NCBI RefSeq assembly: GCF_005406125.1
Contig: NZ_BIXZ01000006.1
Coordinates: forward strand, 124,001 to 188,000
Length of the DNA: 64,000 nucleotides
Source of the DNA: Haloarcula mannanilytica
Lineage (GTDB): Archaea > Halobacteriota > Halobacteria > Halobacteriales > Haloarculaceae
Reading direction: 5' to 3'
Position numbers and translations under genes: made by a program. Below, in pieces: positions 59,175 through 64,000 of the stretch. Position 1 is the first letter of the stretch. Every line of letters begins with the position of its first letter. The notes beneath the pieces are model-generated. The model was not told where the DNA came from. It saw only the letters and a list, made by a program, of their open reading frames with translations, and did not search any database.

Positions 59175-60638
59175 ATGGCTAAGTCAGTTGATGCGTTCAG
59201 TGACCGAATCCGACAGTTCGTCCACGATCTGAGCTTTTACTCTATTGCACATCTCGTCCCTGCGCTACTCTCTCTTGGTGCGCTGATGTTATTTACTCGA
59301 GTGTTTTCTCCGGAGATGTTCGGCCGATATTCGCTCGCGTTAGCGGTTGCGGGAATCACCAGTACCCTTCTGTACGGTTGGCTTGACTACTCGGTTCTTC
59401 GGTATGCACCGCAGCTAGACGAAGAAATTGTTCTGAGAAATATCTACTCGCTGTATGTTGGAATCTCTGTGTTGTTGTTATTTCTCGCAACGGTCGGTTA
59501 CCTGTTAGGGGGTTACTGGCTCGGACCGTATACGATATTTTTCTTCCCTGCGCTGGCGCTGGCTATCGCTCGGGGCGGAATACAAGTATTACTGGCTTTC
59601 TTTCGTTCTGTCTTAAATTCCCCAAAAGTCACCCTGTTTCGGGTGATGCGGGCCGTGATTTCCGTGACGGTTTCGGTTGTCTTAGCACTCATCGTGCTAG
59701 AACATATTGTCGGCTGGATCTTGGGTGCGACTATCGGCATTGTTGTGACCTGTGTGTATATTTTTGTGTCTTCGGAGACTGTTCGGGGAGTTCCATTATT
59801 CGACCGAGAGATGATCAACCGGCTCTTCCGATACGGGGTCCCGATGGTCGGATTTATTATCGGGGATGCGTTTCTCGTTCAAGCTGATCGAGTGTTGCTC
59901 GAACTCTTGGGAAGTAGTATCGCGGTCGGTATCTACTCCGCGAACTACATGCTGGTCGACCGGGGTCTCCGACTGGCGTATACGCCCATTATCCAGGCGA
60001 TTACGCCGATAATTATCGATTCCTGGGACGAGGGGAACGAACAAGAAATCGGGACGATGATACACAACTTTTCCAGGTATTTCATTCTCTTGGGCATCCC
60101 TGCGCTGGTTCTCGTTGCTGTCCTCAGTAAAACAGTGAGCACGCTGCTGGTCGGTGAAGAGTTTACGAGCGGATTCGTGATCATCCCTGTCGTCGCCATT
60201 GGACTGTTTTTCTGGTCACTCGCGAATCTTATACAGGTCATCTTCGAAATCAAGGAGGAAACTGCCATGCTGTCGTATGGTATTGTTGGTGTTATCGCGG
60301 TGAATCTCGTACTTAATGTCCCGCTGATAACGACGCTGGGCTATTTTGGTGCCGCCGTGGCTACAACCGTCAGCTACACGCTGTACCTGCTGTTCGTCAT
60401 GAGACTGTCATCTCGGTATCTTTCGTGGGAGTTTCCCGTTGTTTGTCTTCGAAACGCAGTCGTTGGGGCGATACTGATGTTGCTCCCGACTGTGATACTC
60501 TACGTGTTCGACAGCTACACGCTGGTCAGCTCACTCAGTACTGCGGCCATCGGCACATTGTTCTACCTCGTGAGTATCTATCTGCTTGATGAGATCGGAC
60601 AGGCTGAAATTGAGCAGATTCGGCAGTTTCTGGAGTGA
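59175..60638 (+). CDS. Oligosaccharide flippase (Wzx/MurJ-type), copy 2
   Basis: A 487-residue MOP-superfamily protein with 12-14 helices, a paralogue of the one at 49.9 kb. Both share the FTRVFSPEMFGRYSLA / FTRLFSPSAFGRYSIA loop, QADRVLLELLGSS / QADRFLIEFLRGS and GVYxAGx-like central helices with ANYMLVDRGLRLAY / SNYSLADRGLRLAM. Two flippases in one island suggest two separate lipid-linked glycans. The 290-bp upstream gap is A+T-rich with ATATATTTAAATG near 59045. Confidence 0.9.
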   Translation: MAKSVDAFSDRIRQFVHDLSFYSIAHLVPALLSLGALMLFTRVFSPEMFGRYSLALAVAGITSTLLYGWLDYSVLRYAPQLDEEIVLRNIYSLYVGISVLLLFLATVGYLLGGYWLGPYTIFFFPALALAIARGGIQVLLAFFRSVLNSPKVTLFRVMRAVISVTVSVVLALIVLEHIVGWILGATIGIVVTCVYIFVSSETVRGVPLFDREMINRLFRYGVPMVGFIIGDAFLVQADRVLLELLGSSIAVGIYSANYMLVDRGLRLAYTPIIQAITPIIIDSWDEGNEQEIGTMIHNFSRYFILLGIPALVLVAVLSKTVSTLLVGEEFTSGFVIIPVVAIGLFFWSLANLIQVIFEIKEETAMLSYGIVGVIAVNLVLNVPLITTLGYFGAAVATTVSYTLYLLFVMRLSSRYLSWEFPVVCLRNAVVGAILMLLPTVILYVFDSYTLVSSLSTAAIGTLFYLVSIYLLDEIGQAEIEQIRQFLE

Positions 60639-60744
60639 CATGGAAGACGATGCCCTAGCGCTATCGGAACAGTTCACATCGAGTAAACGACCGCATTACT
60701 TGCGGATCAGAGCTTCGCTTAACTAGTAGGATAGTTGTTATTAA

Positions 60745-62022
60745 ATGACTTTGCGTCAATCTACGGATATGCCCGAGATAACGGTTATCGGTGCGGGTGT
60801 CGCGGGTTGTTCACTGAGCTATCTCCTTGATCAGGAGGGGTTCGATGTCACCATCGTAGAAAAAGACGCTGTTGGTGGTCTGCTCCGAGAGATTGAGTTC
60901 GAGACAGGGTACCATTGTGATTCCGCTCCGCATCTGTTGTTCTTCGACGAAGAGGAAGAGGCGATTGTCGGGGACCTCTTCTCAGAATTCACGCAGTTAG
61001 AGCCACACGAGTTCTATGCTGCGACGTATCCACGTGGGAAACTCTCCGATCCCCACCACTACCCAGTGAGTAAACAAAACATCGACAAATGGGACGATGC
61101 AGACGCCATTCGTGAGGAATTAGCTGAAGCACCCGGAAAAACTGATGCCGAGTATTTCGAGGAGTATATGAAAAATCAGGTCGGGGAGACATTGTATAAT
61201 AGATATAACAAAGATTACACCGAGAAGCACTGGGGTATCGACCCCAAACGTATCACGGGTGACTGGTTCGATTTCAAGATCAGTTTCCCGGATGAGGAAC
61301 AGGAGTTCTTCGGTGATGGAGCGTACTATCCCGACGACAAATACACCGATATCCTCCAGTCGATGATCGCTGACTGTGATGTCGTTTTCGATGGGGTCAC
61401 TGGGTTGGAGACCGACGGTGATCGGATCTCCGCTATCGAAACGGAGAGTGGCGACCGGATCAACAGCGATCTTTTTGTCAGTACGATTGACCCGAGTATT
61501 CTGGTCGATACGTCGGAGTCACTCAACTATCGAAGTATGGTAATACTCGGAGCGCATATCGAGGCTTCCGAACGACTGTTTCCCGACCACGTCGACTGGG
61601 GGTATTTCCCGAACCATTACGACTTTACCCGTATCACGGACTACAAATTCATCCCACAATCGACACCTGATGGAGAATACATTCTCACGACGGAATTCCC
61701 CAGTTTCATTGGGGATGAAGTCTGGTCCAATTCCGAAGAGTGGTACAGTGAGTACCTGATGGATTTCCTTGACGAGCAGGGAATTAATGCGACGTTACTC
61801 GATGCGGAGGTCAGGCGTGCACCGCGAGCGTATCCCCTCCCGGTGACGGAAGAAATCGATACGTTCGAACGAATCAATGACCGGCTTAGCGCATACGAGA
61901 ATATGTTCAATCTCGGACGAGTGAGCACCTACGAGTATATCTGGATCAAGGACATCGTTCAGCAGGCTTACGAAACTCGGGACGATATCCTGGAATACGT
62001 TCAACAGTCTACAGCCGACTAA
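60745..62022 (+). CDS. UDP-galactopyranose mutase-like flavoprotein
   Basis: A 425-residue FAD enzyme. It has the dinucleotide motif VIGAGVAGCSLSYLL and VEKDAVGGL, a substrate-side HYPVSKQNIDKW and YNRYNKDYTEKHWGIDP, where the Y-T-x-K-x-W-G element is diagnostic for UDP-galactopyranose mutase and relatives. Such enzymes convert UDP-galactopyranose to the furanose used in some archaeal and bacterial surface glycans. A protoporphyrinogen oxidase-like amine oxidase is the alternative, but the glycan setting argues for the mutase. The ATG at MTLRQST is used; MPEITV eight codons later also works. Confidence 0.78.
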   Translation: MTLRQSTDMPEITVIGAGVAGCSLSYLLDQEGFDVTIVEKDAVGGLLREIEFETGYHCDSAPHLLFFDEEEEAIVGDLFSEFTQLEPHEFYAATYPRGKLSDPHHYPVSKQNIDKWDDADAIREELAEAPGKTDAEYFEEYMKNQVGETLYNRYNKDYTEKHWGIDPKRITGDWFDFKISFPDEEQEFFGDGAYYPDDKYTDILQSMIADCDVVFDGVTGLETDGDRISAIETESGDRINSDLFVSTIDPSILVDTSESLNYRSMVILGAHIEASERLFPDHVDWGYFPNHYDFTRITDYKFIPQSTPDGEYILTTEFPSFIGDEVWSNSEEWYSEYLMDFLDEQGINATLLDAEVRRAPRAYPLPVTEEIDTFERINDRLSAYENMFNLGRVSTYEYIWIKDIVQQAYETRDDILEYVQQSTAD

Positions 62023-62272
62023 AATCCGCCACACTGTCTCTCCGTCACAACGAAGATGAAATACGATGAAACAGCCACATGGACTCAAATTTCCTCAAAT
62101 ACCACGATGAGCGCAACAATATCCTCTATTCCTGATGTTTTATACAGCAAATAATTCCAGGTTCGGTTCTTTGTGTTTTGTATAAAGAATATGCGGCCTA
62201 ACGGTAATCGATATGTGATAATTCAATTATAATTAAACGTGTTACCTTACTGATTACCTTGTAGTCCCAAAC
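62023..62272. other. A+T-rich intergenic region
   Basis: Contains no believable frame. ATTCAATTATAATTAAA near 62221-62236 is a TATA-like tract for the downstream epimerase gene. Confidence 0.35.
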
Positions 62273-63301
62273 ATGACTGAGATGGACTCCGAAACGACCG
62301 AAAAAATATTTGTCACGGGCATAGCTGGCTTCCTTGGAAGCCACCTCGCTGATGAATTCCTTGAACAGGGGTACGAGGTCGCTGGGAACGATAACTTCGT
62401 GGGTGGATACGAAACCAATATTCCAGCGGAAGCTGAGTTCCATGAGGTCGACTGCAAAGACGTTTCAGGAATGAAGTCCGCGATGGAAGACGCCGATATC
62501 GTCTATCACACTGCAGCACTGGCATACGAGGGGTTGAGTGTTTTCGCTCCGAGTCGCATCAATCAGAGTATCTATCAGGCAACAACCGCGACGCTCGCTG
62601 CTGCTGCAGATGTCGGCATCGACCGGTTCGTCTACTGTTCCAGTATGTCCCGGTACGGGGAAAACGAAATGCCGTTTACCGAAGACATGGAGCCGCAACC
62701 ACAGGATCCGTATGCCGTGAGCAAGGTGGCCGCAGAGGAGATGGTGGAATTGATGGCTGATATCTACGGATTCGAGTACGTTATCGCCGTCCCACACAAC
62801 ATCATTGGGCCCCGACAGCGATACGACGATCCGTTCCGAAACGTCGCTGCGATTTTCATAAACCGGATGCTCCAGGGCAAACAACCGATCATCTACGGAG
62901 ATGGCGAACAGAAACGCTGCTTCACCTTCATTCAGGACGACGTTCGCCCGCTCCAGAAACTCGCTCATTACGACAACGTTACTGGTGAAGTCATCAATAT
63001 TGGTCCTGACGACGAGTTCATCACTATCAACCATCTCGCTGAAACGATTGCCGATATTCTCGATTTCGATCTCGATCCGATCTACAAACCGGATCGCCCA
63101 CAGGAAGTAAAACTGGCGAACTGCTCGGCGGATAAGGCCCGGCGTATGATCGATTACGAGGCTCAGTACACGCTTCGTGATGGCTTGCAAGAGATGGCGG
63201 ATTGGATCGAAGAGCGCGGCGCAAAGGAATTCGAGTACCACCTTGAATGTGAAATCGTCAACGATCAGACCCCTGATACATGGACGAACGAACTCATCTG
63301 A
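62273..63301 (+). CDS. NAD-dependent sugar-nucleotide epimerase/dehydratase
   Basis: A 342-residue extended SDR enzyme. NAD motif VTGIAGFLGSHL (14-25), catalytic Ser in YCSSMSRYG (121-129), and Tyr147/Lys151 in DPYAVSKVAAEE. It resembles UDP-glucose 4-epimerase or UDP-glucuronate-type enzymes (PHNIIGPRQRYDD, GDGEQKRCFTFIQD). It differs from the two epimerases at 43.7-45.7 kb in the YAVSK motif and so probably handles another sugar. It follows the mutase-like gene by about 250 bases. Confidence 0.88.
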   Translation: MTEMDSETTEKIFVTGIAGFLGSHLADEFLEQGYEVAGNDNFVGGYETNIPAEAEFHEVDCKDVSGMKSAMEDADIVYHTAALAYEGLSVFAPSRINQSIYQATTATLAAAADVGIDRFVYCSSMSRYGENEMPFTEDMEPQPQDPYAVSKVAAEEMVELMADIYGFEYVIAVPHNIIGPRQRYDDPFRNVAAIFINRMLQGKQPIIYGDGEQKRCFTFIQDDVRPLQKLAHYDNVTGEVINIGPDDEFITINHLAETIADILDFDLDPIYKPDRPQEVKLANCSADKARRMIDYEAQYTLRDGLQEMADWIEERGAKEFEYHLECEIVNDQTPDTWTNELI

Positions 63302-63555
63302 CTGGGCACTCTCTCCAACAGTCCGGACAGTAAGATCTACTCAAGGATTGTTTATACCTGGGTGAATTCTCACTGTATCAAGAGACTACCCCAGAAGACG
63401 GATCTGATCATCTCTCGATTGGACGGTCGAAAAGAACCATCTTACAGGGTCGTTGACTCATCCATCTCAGCGTTCATCCCCTTTTTGATGTGGTAATCGT
63501 TCTATGATTCCCTCGGGCCTGAAGTTTATTAGAACTGCTCGAAAATGTCGTCGTA

Positions 63556-64000
63556 ATGTCAGACGAGGCCGCACACGGTACGTCTGAGCGAACCCCCGTT
63601 TCTCAGTGGGTGTTGGGTCTGCCAGCCGCTGGCGCTGCTATTCTCACGGTCGCTGCTTTGGAAGCGTTCAGCCCGGCGTGGGTACTGAAAGGACCAGTAC
63701 TTCTCTGGCCACTACCCGCAATTGCCGTAATTGCGGCCGTGTTCAGCGGTCCTGTGGCAGTGGTTGGGACGGTCGTCGGCTACGTCGGTTACCAATTATA
63801 TCACGCCAGCGTTGCTCTCTGGCCGACCGTCGGTTATCTTGTCTTCGGGTTCGCACTGTGTGTGTTCTTGGAAACGTCTGGTCCCAGGCTGCCTGCTCGA
63901 TCGACGGCTGTTGTCTCGGCCAGATGGCTTAGCCGTTTCGTCGTCGTTGTCGCCGTTGCTTCGCTCTACTTGGGTGTCGTGACTGCGTGGGGATACGAAC
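63556..64000 (+). CDS. Membrane protein, N-terminal part (runs off edge)
   Basis: An ATG-started frame of 148 residues that is open to the window end. After a polar start (SDEAAHGTSERTP) come at least four hydrophobic segments (VLGLPAAGAAILTVAALEAF, LWPLPAIAVIAAVF, VGYLVFGFALCVFLE, FVVVVAVASLYLGVVTAWG). This looks like an N-terminal membrane sensor domain, such as the front of a histidine kinase or similar receptor, but the rest is missing and I cannot assign a family. A TATA-like TTTATTAG sits about 25-32 bases upstream. Confidence 0.65.
   Translation, partial: MSDEAAHGTSERTPVSQWVLGLPAAGAAILTVAALEAFSPAWVLKGPVLLWPLPAIAVIAAVFSGPVAVVGTVVGYVGYQLYHASVALWPTVGYLVFGFALCVFLETSGPRLPARSTAVVSARWLSRFVVVVAVASLYLGVVTAWGYE

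Noticed and set aside
1-64000. CRISPR arrays, rRNA and tRNA genes
   Set aside because: No regularly spaced direct repeats were seen, and no T-arm-like GGTTCRAATCC context with a matching cloverleaf was found on either strand; a covariance-model tRNA scan would settle this.

Overview
This 64 kb window reads as chromosome of a haloarchaeon, most likely Haloarcula or a close relative (Halobacteria). The evidence is high G+C, strongly acidic proteins, twin-arginine lipoprotein signals, leaderless-looking promoters, and lineage-typical genes: an RdfA/SMC-related cell-shape pair, a fructose PTS, PRC-barrel and DUF2249 proteins. I saw no rRNA, tRNA or CRISPR array.

Layout. 0-0.3 kb holds the tail of a probable IS200/IS605 TnpB gene with a folded right end. 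0.3-20.7 kb is mostly metabolic and regulatory: two methyltransferases, a gamma-glutamylcyclotransferase-like protein, a Tat-exported hydrolase, a malate:quinone oxidoreductase-like flavoprotein, a two-gene phosphatase-polyphosphate kinase operon, AIM24, a TetR-MATE efflux operon facing a second TetR, a four-repeat DUF2249 protein, a DtxR-like regulator facing a CopD-like membrane protein with a palindrome between them, an aldehyde dehydrogenase and a modular surface protein. 20.9-27.8 kb has an ArsR-like membrane regulator, a subtilase, a CPBP protease, a zinc-dependent dehydrogenase, a COG0523 GTPase and a creatininase-family enzyme. 28.2-35 kb has a dicarboxylate symporter, a decayed regulator gene, two overlapping lipoprotein genes, and RdfA converging on an SMC-related ATPase. 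35.2-39.2 kb is a complete fructose PTS operon (IIC, IIA, HPr, EI, IIB). 39.8-63.3 kb, visibly richer in A+T, is a surface-glycan island: five glycosyltransferase-type genes, three sugar-nucleotide epimerases, a UDP-galactopyranose mutase-like protein, a hexapeptide acyltransferase, two paralogous flippases, two alkaline-phosphatase-superfamily hydrolases and two GH26-like proteins. A membrane protein runs off the right edge.

The most unusual signal is a pair of 82-bp hairpin elements (20720-20801 and, reversed, 28160-28241). They are about 82% identical by hand alignment with no gaps. Each begins exactly on the last A of a gene's TGA stop codon, in the same orientation to that gene, and one stem position differs in both arms together (C-G against A-T). 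This looks like a reusable 3'-end module or a MITE with very exact target choice. A second, unrelated repeat (18431-18505 and 39473-39547, 73 of 75 bases identical) has 11-bp terminal inverted repeats around a perfect inner hairpin.
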